Part shown: in pieces, positions 25,131 through 33,680 of the stretch
Layout of the letters: each line of letters begins with the position of its first letter
Position numbering within the stretch: the first letter of the stretch is position 1
Assembly (NCBI GenBank): GCA_003347645.1
Contig: QDFX01000010.1
Location: 1 to 64,000 of the forward strand
Source: Rhizobiaceae bacterium CPCC 101076
GTDB taxonomy: Bacteria; Pseudomonadota; Alphaproteobacteria; Rhizobiales; Methylopilaceae
Reading direction: 5' to 3'
Length of the DNA: 64,000 nucleotides
Notes under the pieces: generated by a model
Databases searched by the model: none
What the model was told of the DNA's origin: nothing
Seen by the model: the letters and a program-made list of their open reading frames with translations, nothing else
Made by a program: the position numbers and the translations under genes

Positions 25131-26441
25131 TCAGATATCCGCGCGACCGAGCACCTTGCGGAGGATCGCGGTCATCTGCTCCAGCTCGTCCTCGGTCGTG
25201 ACGAAGGCGGGCGCGAAGATGATGGCGTCGCCGGTCGCCTTCACGTGCAGGCCCTCGTTAAAGAGGATTCTCTGGACGATCGAGCCCTTGAGGCCGGGCT
25301 TGTCGCTAGGCTTCAGTTGGATGCCGGAGATCATGCCGTAGCCGCGCAGGTCTGAGACCTGGGCGAGGTTGCGAAGGCCGAAGACCTGGTCGAGGAAGGT
25401 CGGTGAGAAGGCCTTGGCGCGCTCGAACAGTCCGTGGTCGCGATAGATGTCGAGCGAGGCGATGGCCGCCGCGCAGGCGACCGGATGGGCCGAATAGGTG
25501 TAGCCGTGGAAGAGTTCCGGCCGGTCGCCTTCCGCCGCGTCGATGATCGCCTGCTGGATTTCGGTCTTCACCGCGACGGCGCTCATCGGCACCGCGCCGT
25601 TGGTCAGCGCCTTGGCCATGGTGATGATGTCGGGCGTGATGCCGAATTCCTGGGCGGCAAAGGCCGAGCCGGTGCGGCCGAAGCCGGTGATGACCTCGTC
25701 GAAGATCAGCAGCAGGCCGTATTTGTCGGCGATCTCGCGCAGGCGCTGCAGATAGCCCTGCGGCGGGACGATGGTGCCGACCGAGCCCGCGATCGGCTCG
25801 ACGAAGACACCGGCGATGGTGTCCGCGCCATAGGTCTTGCAGATGTCTTCGAGATCGTCGGCGAGTTCGGCGCCGGTCTCCGGCTGGCCCTTCGAGAAGC
25901 GCTGCTCCTCGGTCCAGGTGTGACGCATATGGACGACGTCGCAGGTGACGCCCGAGAAATCGCGCCGGTTGTTGACCATGCCCGCCAGCGAGGTGCCGCC
26001 GAGATTGACGCCGTGATAGGCCCAGGCGCGCGACACGAAGCGGGTACGCTGACCCTGTCCCCTGGCGCGATGATAGGCGAGGCAGATCTTGATCGCGCTG
26101 TCGACAGCCTCCGAGCCGGAAGAGCCGAAGAAGATGCGGTCGATGCCCTTCGGCAGGAGTTCGGCCACCCGGGTGGCGAGCTCGAACGAAACCGGCGCGG
26201 CACGCTGGAAATGCGTGGTGTAGTCGAGTTCGAGAAGCTGCTTGTGGACCGCGTCGGCGATCTCGCGCCGGCCATGACCGGCGGCGCAGCAGAACAGGCC
26301 GGACGAGCCGTCGAGCAGTTCGTCGCCCTCGGGCGTCCAGTACCGCACGCCTTCGGCGCGGGCGAACATCTGCGGCTCTTCGCGGAACAGGCGGTTGTTG
26401 GTGAAGGGGAGCCAGTGGTGCTCCATGTTGATCACGCCCAT
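25131..26441 (-). CDS. Class III omega-aminotransferase
   Basis: A 436-residue PLP enzyme. The Schiff-base lysine is K277 (MAKALTNGAVPM), the pyridine-binding aspartate D248 (LLIFDEVITGFGRTG), and the phosphate/carboxylate pocket is GSSGSEAVDSAIK (about 106-118). The N-terminus HHWLPFTNNRLF is typical of the beta-alanine/omega-amino acid:pyruvate transaminase branch. It should move an amino group from an omega-amino acid or a polyamine to pyruvate. Position near the polyamine-type importer suggests it starts breakdown of what that importer brings in. The ATG at 26441 is chosen because GGAAGGAG lies seven bases upstream. It is not a class V PhnW, so it is not an obvious 2-aminoethylphosphonate transaminase. 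Confidence 0.9.
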   Translation of the reverse strand: MGVINMEHHWLPFTNNRLFREEPQMFARAEGVRYWTPEGDELLDGSSGLFCCAAGHGRREIADAVHKQLLELDYTTHFQRAAPVSFELATRVAELLPKGIDRIFFGSSGSEAVDSAIKICLAYHRARGQGQRTRFVSRAWAYHGVNLGGTSLAGMVNNRRDFSGVTCDVVHMRHTWTEEQRFSKGQPETGAELADDLEDICKTYGADTIAGVFVEPIAGSVGTIVPPQGYLQRLREIADKYGLLLIFDEVITGFGRTGSAFAAQEFGITPDIITMAKALTNGAVPMSAVAVKTEIQQAIIDAAEGDRPELFHGYTYSAHPVACAAAIASLDIYRDHGLFERAKAFSPTFLDQVFGLRNLAQVSDLRGYGMISGIQLKPSDKPGLKGSIVQRILFNEGLHVKATGDAIIFAPAFVTTEDELEQMTAILRKVLGRADI

Positions 26442-26612
26442 AGCCACGCTCCTTCCGCCAAGACCGAGGCTCAGGGCTAAGACGCGGATATCTCAGGCGT
26501 TAGAGCCAGCGCGCTAATTCGGTCGGTCCAATATTGGCCCCACCAAATTGAGGTGGTGGCTCTGTCGCCTGTTTATGCGATACGGCACACAGCGTCGGCA
26601 GCGGAGTAGCGT

Positions 26613-27344
26613 GTGGATCTCGCCATTGCAGCTTTGATCGTGGCGGGGGCCGCATTGGTTCGAGGGGCGACCGGCTTCGGTTTCGCCATCATCGCCGCGC
26701 CCGGTCTGGCCTTCCTCTGGCCGACCAATCTGGCGACGTCGATGGTCCTTGTCCTGGACATGATCGCGACCGCGATGATCATCCGCTCGGGCGCGCTCAA
26801 GCACCTGCGGATCGACGATGCGCTGCTGATCTGCTGTTCGGCGCTGCTCGGCGTCGTCCTTGGCGTGATGGTGATCAAGGACCTGCCTCCGGAGACGGCG
26901 CGGCTCGGCCTCGATCTCACGGTTCTTGTCTCGGCCGTGGCGGCATTGTTGAAATTCCGCGCTCCGGTCCTCGGCCATTGGAGCGTCGCGATTATCGTCG
27001 GCATCCTCGTCGGCGCGATGATCGGCGCCTTCGCGATCGGCGGCACTTTGCTGCTCGCCTGGCTTATGGCGACCGACCGCGATCCTAAGGAAATGCGGGC
27101 GCTGCTGACGCTCGCCTTCGGCTTCTCCGATACCTTTTCGGTGATCCTGCGCGTCGCGCTCGGTTTGTTCCCCCTTAGCGCGCTCACGCACGCGGCCCTT
27201 CTTGCTCCCGTCATGATCCTCGGCATCATGGTCGGCAGTCTTGCCTTTCACCGCCTCCCGGCGGAGCTTTGGCGCAAGGGCGTCGCCGTCCTCCTCATCT
27301 TCATCGCAGGCCTCAGCCTGGTCCACACCATCTTCTACGCTTGA
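26613..27344 (+). CDS. TauE/SafE-family membrane transporter
   Basis: A 243-residue inner-membrane protein with about seven to eight helices. It starts MDLAIAALIVAGAALVRGATGFGFAI, matching the first TauE/SafE helix with its RGATGFG motif. This family (formerly DUF81) moves organosulfonates, sulfite or related anions. The GTG start at 26613 has GGAG about ten bases upstream. It leads the 26.6-31.8 kb operon, five bases before the SDR gene. In this setting it may carry a phosphonate or its breakdown product; direction and substrate are not known. Confidence 0.85.
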   Translation: MDLAIAALIVAGAALVRGATGFGFAIIAAPGLAFLWPTNLATSMVLVLDMIATAMIIRSGALKHLRIDDALLICCSALLGVVLGVMVIKDLPPETARLGLDLTVLVSAVAALLKFRAPVLGHWSVAIIVGILVGAMIGAFAIGGTLLLAWLMATDRDPKEMRALLTLAFGFSDTFSVILRVALGLFPLSALTHAALLAPVMILGIMVGSLAFHRLPAELWRKGVAVLLIFIAGLSLVHTIFYA

Positions 27345-27349
27345 GAGAC

Positions 27350-28099
27350 ATGAACCGTACGATCCTCATCACAGGCGCAACATCCGGTTTCGGCGAGGCG
27401 ACTGCCCGCCGCTTCGCCGCGGACGGCTGGAAAGTCATCGGCACCGGCCGTCGCGTCGAACGCCTGTCCGGCCTGAAGGAAGAGCTCGGCGATCTTTTCC
27501 ACGCCTCCGCCTTCGACATCACCGACGAGGCCGCGACCAAGGCCGCGCTCGATGCGCTGCCGGACGGCTTCAGGGGCGTCGACGTCCTCGTGAACAATGC
27601 CGGCCTCGCACTCGGCACCGCGTCGGCGCCGAACACCAGTCTCGATGACTGGAAGACGATGATTTCGACCAATGTCACCGGACTGGTGACGATCACTCAT
27701 CTGCTCCTGCCCAAACTCATCGAGCGGAAGGGCATGATCGTCAATCTCGCCTCGATCGCGTCGAACTGGCCGTATCCGGGCGGCAATGTCTACGCGGCGA
27801 CGAAGGCCTTCGTGCAGCAATTGTCGCTCGGTCTGCGCTCGGACCTGCACGGTAAGGGCGTCCGCGTGACCTCGATCGAACCCGGTCTCTGCGAGAGCGA
27901 ATTCACGCTTGTCCGTACCGGCGGCAACAAGGATGCCTACGATGCCCTCTACAAGGGGGCGCATGCACTGACCTCGGATGACATTGCCAATACGATCCAC
28001 TGGGTGGCGACGCAGCCGCCGCATGTGAACGTCAACTCGCTCGAGATCATGCCGGTGAGTCAGTCCTGGGGCGGCTGGCAGATCCATCGAGAAAGCTGA
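27350..28099 (+). CDS. SDR oxidoreductase (YdfG-like)
   Basis: A 249-residue classical short-chain dehydrogenase. The cofactor motif GATSGFG is at residues 9-15, NNAG at 82-85, and the catalytic residues are S135, Y148 and K152 (VYAATKAF). Basic residues after the second strand (GTGRRVERL) favour NADP(H). The closest type is YdfG, an NADP-dependent 3-hydroxy acid (serine, 3-hydroxypropionate) dehydrogenase. Neighbours suggest it could interconvert an aldehyde and alcohol in phosphonate breakdown, but this is inference. It lies five bases after the permease gene and three before the FAD oxidoreductase gene. Confidence 0.88.
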   Translation: MNRTILITGATSGFGEATARRFAADGWKVIGTGRRVERLSGLKEELGDLFHASAFDITDEAATKAALDALPDGFRGVDVLVNNAGLALGTASAPNTSLDDWKTMISTNVTGLVTITHLLLPKLIERKGMIVNLASIASNWPYPGGNVYAATKAFVQQLSLGLRSDLHGKGVRVTSIEPGLCESEFTLVRTGGNKDAYDALYKGAHALTSDDIANTIHWVATQPPHVNVNSLEIMPVSQSWGGWQIHRES

Positions 28100-28102
28100 T
28101 TC

Positions 28103-29245
28103 ATGGCCGGCTTCGACCTCGCCATTGTCGGCGGCGGCATTCTGGGCCTCGCGCATGCCTTGGCCGGCGCCAAGCGCGGCAAGAAGGTCGTCGTCATCGA
28201 CCGCGACGCGCAGGCGAACGGAGCCTCCGTCCGCAATTTCGGCTTTGTCACCGTCACCGGACAGGGCGCGGGCGATTGCTGGAACATGGCCCGGCGCGCC
28301 AGAGAGATCTGGGCGGGGTCGGTCGGCGAGGCGAAAATACAGGTGTTGCAGCGCGGCATGGTCCTCGCCGCCCGTCATGCGGAATCGGAGGCAGTGATCG
28401 ACGCCTTCCTCCGCACCGAAATGGGCGGAGGCTGCTCGAAGCTCACCGCCGCCGAAGCCAAAGAGCACGTGCCAGCGCTCCGTGACAACGCGGCGCTCAT
28501 CTCCTTGTACAGCCCGCACGAGATCCGCGTTGAATCCCGTACGGCCATCCCCGCTCTCGCGAACTGGCTGAGCCAGCGCTGGGGCGTGGCGTTCATCTGG
28601 GGCGCGGCCGTGCGCAACGTGGCGCCGCCGGAGATCGAGACGGCTGCGGGGACGATCCATGCCGAGGCCGCGATCGTCTGTCCCGGCGACGATTTCGTCT
28701 CGCTATTTCCAGAGCGAATCTGTGCCTACCACCCGGTTCGCTGCAAATTGCAGATGATGCGGGTGACGCCGGCTGATCCTGTGCGTTTCGGCACGGCGGT
28801 GATGTCCGATCTCGGGCTCGGCCGTTATCTCGGCTATGCCGATCTGCCGGAGGCCACGCCGCTGAAGGCCGCGCTGGACGACCGGCAGGGTCATCATCGC
28901 AATAACGGCGTCCATCTCATCGTGACTCAATCGGCCGATGGCTCCTTCGTCGTCGGCGACAGCCATCATTATGCCGAGACGCCCCATCCTTTCGCCTCGG
29001 AAGAGGTCGATGCTCTGATCCTCGACGAATTCGACCGCGTGCTCGATTTGCCGGGTCGCACGGTGACCGAGCGTTGGATCGGCACCTACGCATCGGCGCA
29101 TGATCGTTGGCGGCTGACCGACAAACCGTCAGACAATGTACGTATCGTGATCGTCACGGCCGGTTGCGGCGCGTCCACGGCATTCGGCATCGGCGAGGAG
29201 ACGATCGCCGATCTCTATGGCTCACAGGCGGGAGTGGCGGCATGA
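28103..29245 (+). CDS. Phosphonate-associated FAD-dependent oxidoreductase
   Basis: A 380-residue flavoprotein of the D-amino-acid-oxidase (DAO) fold. The FAD motif is AIVGGGILGLAHALAGAKRG (about residues 7-26), followed by VVVIDRD and the RNFGFVTVTGQG segment typical of TIGR03364, a family linked to phosphonate catabolism. Characterised relatives oxidise 2-aminoethylphosphonate-type amines to phosphonoacetaldehyde. The stop codon overlaps the phnX start (ATGA). Because no phnW transaminase gene is present, this enzyme probably supplies phosphonoacetaldehyde to PhnX. Its natural substrate might instead be an N-methylated or hydroxylated aminoethylphosphonate. Confidence 0.87.
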   Translation: MAGFDLAIVGGGILGLAHALAGAKRGKKVVVIDRDAQANGASVRNFGFVTVTGQGAGDCWNMARRAREIWAGSVGEAKIQVLQRGMVLAARHAESEAVIDAFLRTEMGGGCSKLTAAEAKEHVPALRDNAALISLYSPHEIRVESRTAIPALANWLSQRWGVAFIWGAAVRNVAPPEIETAAGTIHAEAAIVCPGDDFVSLFPERICAYHPVRCKLQMMRVTPADPVRFGTAVMSDLGLGRYLGYADLPEATPLKAALDDRQGHHRNNGVHLIVTQSADGSFVVGDSHHYAETPHPFASEEVDALILDEFDRVLDLPGRTVTERWIGTYASAHDRWRLTDKPSDNVRIVIVTAGCGASTAFGIGEETIADLYGSQAGVAA

Positions 29246-30018
29246 CGTTCAAGGCGGTGATATTCGACTGGGCCGGCACCGTGATCGACTTCGGCTCGTT
29301 CGCGCCGATGGGCGCCTTCGTCGAGACGTTCAAGAAGTTCGACGTCGAGGTGACGATCGCCGACGCCCGTAAGCCGATGGGACTGCCGAAGCGCGCCCAC
29401 ATCGCCTCGATGCTGGCCGAGCCGCATATTGCGGAACGCTGGAAGGCCGTGCATGGCAAAATGCCGGGCGAGGCCGAGATAGACCGTGTCTACGAGGTGT
29501 TCGTGCCGCGCAACGTTGAGGTGGTGACGGATTACTGCACGCTTGTCCCGGGGACGGCGGACGTCGTCACCGGTCTCCGGGCTCGCAGGATGAAGATCGG
29601 CTCGACCACCGGCTATACCCGCTCGATCATGGAGCGTGTCCTGCCGCTCGCGGCGAAACAGGGCTTCGCGCCGGACAATCTGATCTGCGCCGACGACCTG
29701 CCGCTCGGACGGCCGACGCCGATCGGTATGTACAAATGCTTCCTCGACCTGATGGTTTATCCGGCGTCTGCCGTGATCAAGGTCGATGACACGGAGCCAG
29801 GTATCGCCGAGGGTGTAGCGGCCGGTTGCGTCACGGTCGGCGTCGCTTTGTCAGGCAACGAAGCGGGGCTGACGATCGACCAGTTCAACGCGCTGAGCCC
29901 GGCCGAGAAGGCGGTGGTGCGCGAGCGGGCCGGAGCGAAGCTCAAGGCGGCGGGCGCCCATCATATCATCGATACGGTCGCTGACCTCCCGGCGCTGATC
30001 GACAAGCTCTCCGCCTGA
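29242..30018 (+). CDS. phnX: Phosphonoacetaldehyde hydrolase (phosphonatase)
   Basis: A 258-residue HAD-superfamily enzyme that cleaves phosphonoacetaldehyde to acetaldehyde and phosphate. The nucleophile is D9 (FDWAGTVIDFGS, the PhnX form of the HAD motif), the Schiff-base lysine of the cap is K50 (MGLPKRAHI), the second motif is STTGYTR, and the acidic metal motif is KVDDTEPG. Length is close to characterised PhnX proteins. It is coupled by overlap to the FAD oxidoreductase upstream and to the hydrolase gene downstream. A separate C-P lyase operon at 54-61 kb gives the cell a second way to break C-P bonds. Confidence 0.95.
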   Translation: MTFKAVIFDWAGTVIDFGSFAPMGAFVETFKKFDVEVTIADARKPMGLPKRAHIASMLAEPHIAERWKAVHGKMPGEAEIDRVYEVFVPRNVEVVTDYCTLVPGTADVVTGLRARRMKIGSTTGYTRSIMERVLPLAAKQGFAPDNLICADDLPLGRPTPIGMYKCFLDLMVYPASAVIKVDDTEPGIAEGVAAGCVTVGVALSGNEAGLTIDQFNALSPAEKAVVRERAGAKLKAAGAHHIIDTVADLPALIDKLSA

Positions 30019-31514
30019 TGAAGCCGAACGTCCTTCTCGTCACCATCGACCAGATCCGGGCCGATGCGATTTTCGGCGCGCTCGGTCAAAGCGTGCCGCT
30101 GCCGAACCTCCGCAAGTTCGCGGCGTCGGGCGTGACGTTCAGGAACCACTTCTCGGTGACGGCCCCATGCGGGCCGGCGCGGGCGAGCCTCTTGACCGGT
30201 CTCTATGCGATGAACCATCGCGTCATCCGGAACGGCGCTCCGCTAGCGAGCTATCACACCAATATTGCGTTGGAAGCTCGGAAGGCAGGCTACGAGCCGC
30301 TGCTGTTCGGCTACACCGACGTGCAGGCGGACCCGAGCGAGCGCGCTCCCGGCGATCCGGACCTCGCCAGCTATGAGGGGGTGCTGCCCGGCTTCCGCGA
30401 ACTTGTCGAGCTCCGCTTCGACAGTCCGCGCGCGTGGCCGGCCTACCTCGCCGCGCAGGGCTATGATCTGCCGGAAAACGACGATGATCTCTGGCGGCCC
30501 GTGGCGTCGTCCGGTAATGCGCCGAATATCCGCGATCCGGCCTTTTACAAGGCCGAGCATTCAGACAGCGCGTTCCTCACCGACGAAACGCTGAAGGCGC
30601 TCTCTGTGCGCATCCGGGCGCCGTGGTTCGCGCATGTCACCTACATCCGGCCGCACCCGCCGCTCGTCGCGCCGTCGCCGTACAACACACTAATCGACCC
30701 GGCCTCGCTGCCGTCGGTTGAGACACGCAATCCCGATCACCCGTTCATCCCGGCCTGGTTCTCGGCGCCCTCGCAAGGCGGCCTGCATTGGGGCTTCGAC
30801 GGCGATTTCACGCGGATGGACGAGGCGACCGCGCGCGATCTCCGCGCGATCTATCTCGGCCTTCTCGCCGAGGTCGATCGTCACATCGGCCGACTGCTCG
30901 ACTGGCTCGACGAGACCGGTCAGGCGGAGCGGACGATCGTCGTCGTCACCGGCGATCACGGCGAGATGCTGGGCGATCACGGGCTCTGGGGAAAGGATTC
31001 CCCGTTTGAGCCGGTGTTCAACGTGCCACTCGTCATACGCGATCCCGCCTATGCGTCGCGCGCCGGCTCCGTGGTCGATGCACTGACGGAATCGATTGAC
31101 GTCATGCCGACGGTGCTCACCGCCGTGGGCGTGGATATCCCGACCGTCCTCGACGGCAAGCCGCTGCAGCCGCTCCTCGCGGGCGGTGCGCCTGAAGACT
31201 GGCGGCAGGCGGTGTTCGCCGAGATCGATTTTGCCAGTCTGGACGTGCCGACCCGTTTCGAGCGCGCGCTCGGCCTGGGGCCGCTCGACGCCAATGCGGC
31301 GGTGCTCCGCGAGGCGCGCTGGAAATACGTGCATTTCAACGGCGGCGTGCCGCCTCTGCTGTTCGATCTCGACACTGATCCCGGCGAAACGACCAATGTC
31401 GCGCCGGATAACCCCGGCGAGGTGGCGCGGCTACGCGCGGCTATGCTCGACCGGCGGATGAAGCGGGCATTTCGCCATCTCACCGAGTGGCAGCCGGCAT
31501 CTGTCCCAGGCTGA
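30018..31514 (+). CDS. Phosphonate monoester hydrolase/sulfatase-family enzyme
   Basis: A 498-residue alkaline-phosphatase-superfamily hydrolase. The catalytic residue is C51 in CGPARASLLTGLY, the CxxxR motif whose cysteine is oxidised to formylglycine. Metal ligands are expected at D11 (LVTIDQIRAD) and in TGDHGEMLGDHG. The strong match in VTAPCGPARASLLTGLYAMN and the general layout place it closest to phosphonate monoester hydrolases such as Rhizobium PehA, promiscuous enzymes that also cleave phosphodiesters and sulfates. There is no signal peptide, so it acts in the cytoplasm. As last main gene of a phosphonate operon it may release free phosphonates from esters. A formylglycine-generating enzyme must be encoded elsewhere. 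Confidence 0.87.
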   Translation: MKPNVLLVTIDQIRADAIFGALGQSVPLPNLRKFAASGVTFRNHFSVTAPCGPARASLLTGLYAMNHRVIRNGAPLASYHTNIALEARKAGYEPLLFGYTDVQADPSERAPGDPDLASYEGVLPGFRELVELRFDSPRAWPAYLAAQGYDLPENDDDLWRPVASSGNAPNIRDPAFYKAEHSDSAFLTDETLKALSVRIRAPWFAHVTYIRPHPPLVAPSPYNTLIDPASLPSVETRNPDHPFIPAWFSAPSQGGLHWGFDGDFTRMDEATARDLRAIYLGLLAEVDRHIGRLLDWLDETGQAERTIVVVTGDHGEMLGDHGLWGKDSPFEPVFNVPLVIRDPAYASRAGSVVDALTESIDVMPTVLTAVGVDIPTVLDGKPLQPLLAGGAPEDWRQAVFAEIDFASLDVPTRFERALGLGPLDANAAVLREARWKYVHFNGGVPPLLFDLDTDPGETTNVAPDNPGEVARLRAAMLDRRMKRAFRHLTEWQPASVPG

Positions 31515-31623
31515 GCCGGGCATTTCCATCAATGCGCCAGACGCGCATCTGATCCCGATTTTTGTCAGGAACCAATCGATGTCGATTCGATTTCTTACAG
31601 GCCAGTGTAAGGGAGTTCGACCC

Positions 31624-31815
31624 ATGGAAGCAGAATCGCTGTTGTCCCATTTCGGAATGGCGAGTGCCGCCGAACTCGAGCAGGTCGCTGCGGAATGCGC
31701 GCATCTCGCGGAAGAGGCGAAGACCGCCGAGGAATGCTACCGCTATCGCGATCTCGAACTGTCGTTCCGGAACCGCGCGGCGGAAGAGCGGCAGCGGATC
31801 ATCGTCGAGGGTTGA
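31624..31815 (+). CDS. Small hypothetical helical protein
   Basis: A 63-residue acidic protein, MEAESLLSHFGMASAAELE to the end, rich in Ala, Glu and Arg and predicted as two helices. It has two cysteines (AECAHLAEE and AEECYRYRD). The ATG at 31624 follows AAGGGAG; an in-frame ATG at 31579 would add 15 residues. Third-codon positions are GC-rich as in neighbouring real genes. It lies about 110 bases after the hydrolase gene and just before a strong terminator, so it may be the last gene of the phosphonate operon or a separate unit. No function can be assigned. Confidence 0.6.
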   Translation: MEAESLLSHFGMASAAELEQVAAECAHLAEEAKTAEECYRYRDLELSFRNRAAEERQRIIVEG

Positions 31816-31873
31816 TTCACGATAGTTCCGGGCCGTTGCCCGGCAGCAGTCGACTCTGAGCTGTGAGACAAGC

Positions 31874-31911
31874 GCGCCGGCGGTTTATCCCCGCCGGCGC
31901 TTCATTTTTTT
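31874..31911 (+). terminator. Intrinsic terminator ending the phosphonate operon
   Basis: A perfect 10-bp GC-rich stem (31874-31883 with 31891-31900, 7-nt loop) is followed by TTCATTTTTTT. The T-run is on the plus strand, so it ends the operon that includes phnX; on the minus strand no T-run follows. It lies just downstream of the convergent acetamidase gene. Confidence 0.9.
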
Positions 31912-31922
31912 GGGCGGAGCGG

Positions 31923-33371
31923 TCAGGCCGAAGCGTCGGCGAAGATCTCTTTCTTGATGACCGCGTGGACGCCCCAGTTGCCGTCGACGACCTGGGTGAT
32001 GCCGAAGTCGACGCCGATCGACATCAGCGAGATCGCCTCGTCCTCGGTCAGGCCCTTTGTCGTCATCAGGAAGCCGCGCATCTTCTTGAAGGCATCCTTC
32101 AGCGCGAGGTCGATCGAGCTCTTGCCGAAGATGTCGTTCTGGGCGTTCGGGCCGAGCTCGGCGAGGAAGTTCGCGTAGCTGAAGCCGTGGATCAGCCATT
32201 CGTCCTTGGTCTCGAGCATCGGATATTCCAGCGGCTCGAGCGGCGTACCCGCGATATCGGCCTTCTTGTGCAGGATGATCTGGAACGTGCCGGTGAGCGA
32301 GCATTCGATCGCGGTGCCGCACATCTCCGAGTCGCCCTGCGAGGCATGGGGGTCGCCGACAGACATCAGCGCGCCCTCGACGGCGACCGGATAGTACATC
32401 GTCGCGCCCTTGCCGATGCGCCAGTTGTCGATATTGCCGCCGGTATAGCTAGGCGGGATCGAGTTGACGTAGTCGGCTTCCTTCGGCGCGAGGCCGATGA
32501 CGCCGAAATGCGGGCGGATCGGAACCCGGACTCCCTTCAGGACATCCGTGTTCTTCTTGATCTTGGAGTGATCGACCGGGACGCCGGGGTAATCGATCGT
32601 CGGGTGGACAACGCCCGACGGGTCGGTCTGCGGTTCCCATTTGAAATTGTAGACGGCCTTGGCCCAGTTCCGCGCGCCGCTTGCATCCATCTCGTAGATG
32701 GTGATGACCTCGCGCTGCTTCGGCTCGGTGATCAGGTCCTTGTAGTGGAAGCCCCACCACGCCGCGGCGTTCGAGCCGAACGCCTTGCCCTTGTGCGCGG
32801 GATTGGCCGAGGGGCGAAACTTGGTGTCGACGATGCGGACCTCGAGCACGTCGCCTTCCTCGGCACCGCGTACGTATACCGGGCCGGTGCAGATGTGGAC
32901 GCCGAGACCGCCGCCGCCACCGACCTTGGTGTCGTTGACGTCGCCCGCGCCACGGCGTGCGACCTTCTTCTGCTCCTTGGTCCAGTAGAACACGCTCTCG
33001 GCACCCGGATCGCCCTTCACCATCAGCGAGGCGTCGTCATTGGCGTGATGCGTCAGCGTCTCAATGGTGACGATGTCGCCGGAATCGATCTCGACCTGCG
33101 GCTTCAGCTTCTTGGAGAAATAGCCCCAGTGCACGGTCTGGTCGGTCGCCGGAAGATAGTGGTAGCTCGGCGTGTCGGGCGCTTTCGAGGCCGAGGCCTG
33201 GGCGAGGGCGGGTGTCACCAGCGTGGAGGCACCGGTACCGAGCGCGATCGCGCCACCCGTTGCGGCGAAAGCCGATTTCAGGAAGCCGCGCCGCTCCATT
33301 CCGAGCGCTTCCATCATCTTCGCCCGGTGCTTCTCGAATTCCGGACAGGTCTTGTCGTCACCTGCGCACAT
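31923..33371 (-). CDS. Tat-exported acetamidase/formamidase-family protein
   Basis: A 482-residue member of the acetamidase/formamidase family with a Tat leader: MERRGFLKSAFAATGGAIAL from about residue 25, cleaved near ALAQ-A at about 59. An unusual cysteine-bearing prefix (MCAGDDKTCPEFEKHR) precedes it. The enzyme domain covers about 70-478: [67 protein letters not shown] and IGVDFGITQVVDGNWG. Most relatives are cytosolic, so export suggests hydrolysis of an amide, or a ring amide, in the periplasm. It diverges from the AraC-acetamidase fusion, whose enzyme half is clearly its paralogue. The cognate substrate is unknown. Confidence 0.9.
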   Translation of the reverse strand: MCAGDDKTCPEFEKHRAKMMEALGMERRGFLKSAFAATGGAIALGTGASTLVTPALAQASASKAPDTPSYHYLPATDQTVHWGYFSKKLKPQVEIDSGDIVTIETLTHHANDDASLMVKGDPGAESVFYWTKEQKKVARRGAGDVNDTKVGGGGGLGVHICTGPVYVRGAEEGDVLEVRIVDTKFRPSANPAHKGKAFGSNAAAWWGFHYKDLITEPKQREVITIYEMDASGARNWAKAVYNFKWEPQTDPSGVVHPTIDYPGVPVDHSKIKKNTDVLKGVRVPIRPHFGVIGLAPKEADYVNSIPPSYTGGNIDNWRIGKGATMYYPVAVEGALMSVGDPHASQGDSEMCGTAIECSLTGTFQIILHKKADIAGTPLEPLEYPMLETKDEWLIHGFSYANFLAELGPNAQNDIFGKSSIDLALKDAFKKMRGFLMTTKGLTEDEAISLMSIGVDFGITQVVDGNWGVHAVIKKEIFADASA

Positions 33372-33680
33372 CTTGCGTCTCCATGGCTCGTCTCGCGCCG
33401 CATCGGGCGCCTGGAGCGGACGTTAGGCGCGGTTTCGGCCCCTTTGCCAGCGGTGACCGGAGATCGAAGTCGGGCGCCAAGAGAGAGCGTGCAGGTGGTT
33501 TATTCAAGTTAAATCAATGCATTATGCCCTCATCGCGAGGGCGCTCGTGCTCAGATACAACGCTCCAAGCCAAGTTTTTGTGCGCCTTGGTCCAAAGTCG
33601 TAGGCTCATTTGCCGGCATGATGATCGCATCGCCCGCTTGGCGTGCGTCTTGCGAGTCGAGCACGGGAGGCCTTGGGCCA
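33372..33680. promoter_or_regulatory. Divergent control region between two acetamidase-family genes
   Basis: This 309-base region contains no convincing gene. Its centre (about 33500-33526) is AT-rich (TTATTCAAGTTAAATCAATGC) and looks like promoter DNA. A short hairpin GCCCT-N7-AGGGC is at 33526-33542, and CCAAG/CTTGG arms are at 33570-33574 and 33586-33590. The AraC half of the fusion protein would be expected to bind here, but I cannot identify an operator with confidence. Confidence 0.4.

Noticed and set aside
25131-26441. Aminotransferase as a PhnW substitute for the phosphonate operon
   Set aside because: It is class III, on the opposite strand and separated from the phosphonate operon; the FAD oxidoreductase is a better candidate to make phosphonoacetaldehyde.
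31923-33371. Exported amidase considered as a pseudogene or misassigned leader
   Set aside because: The frame is full length, the Tat leader is well formed and every family motif is present, so it is treated as an active exported enzyme.
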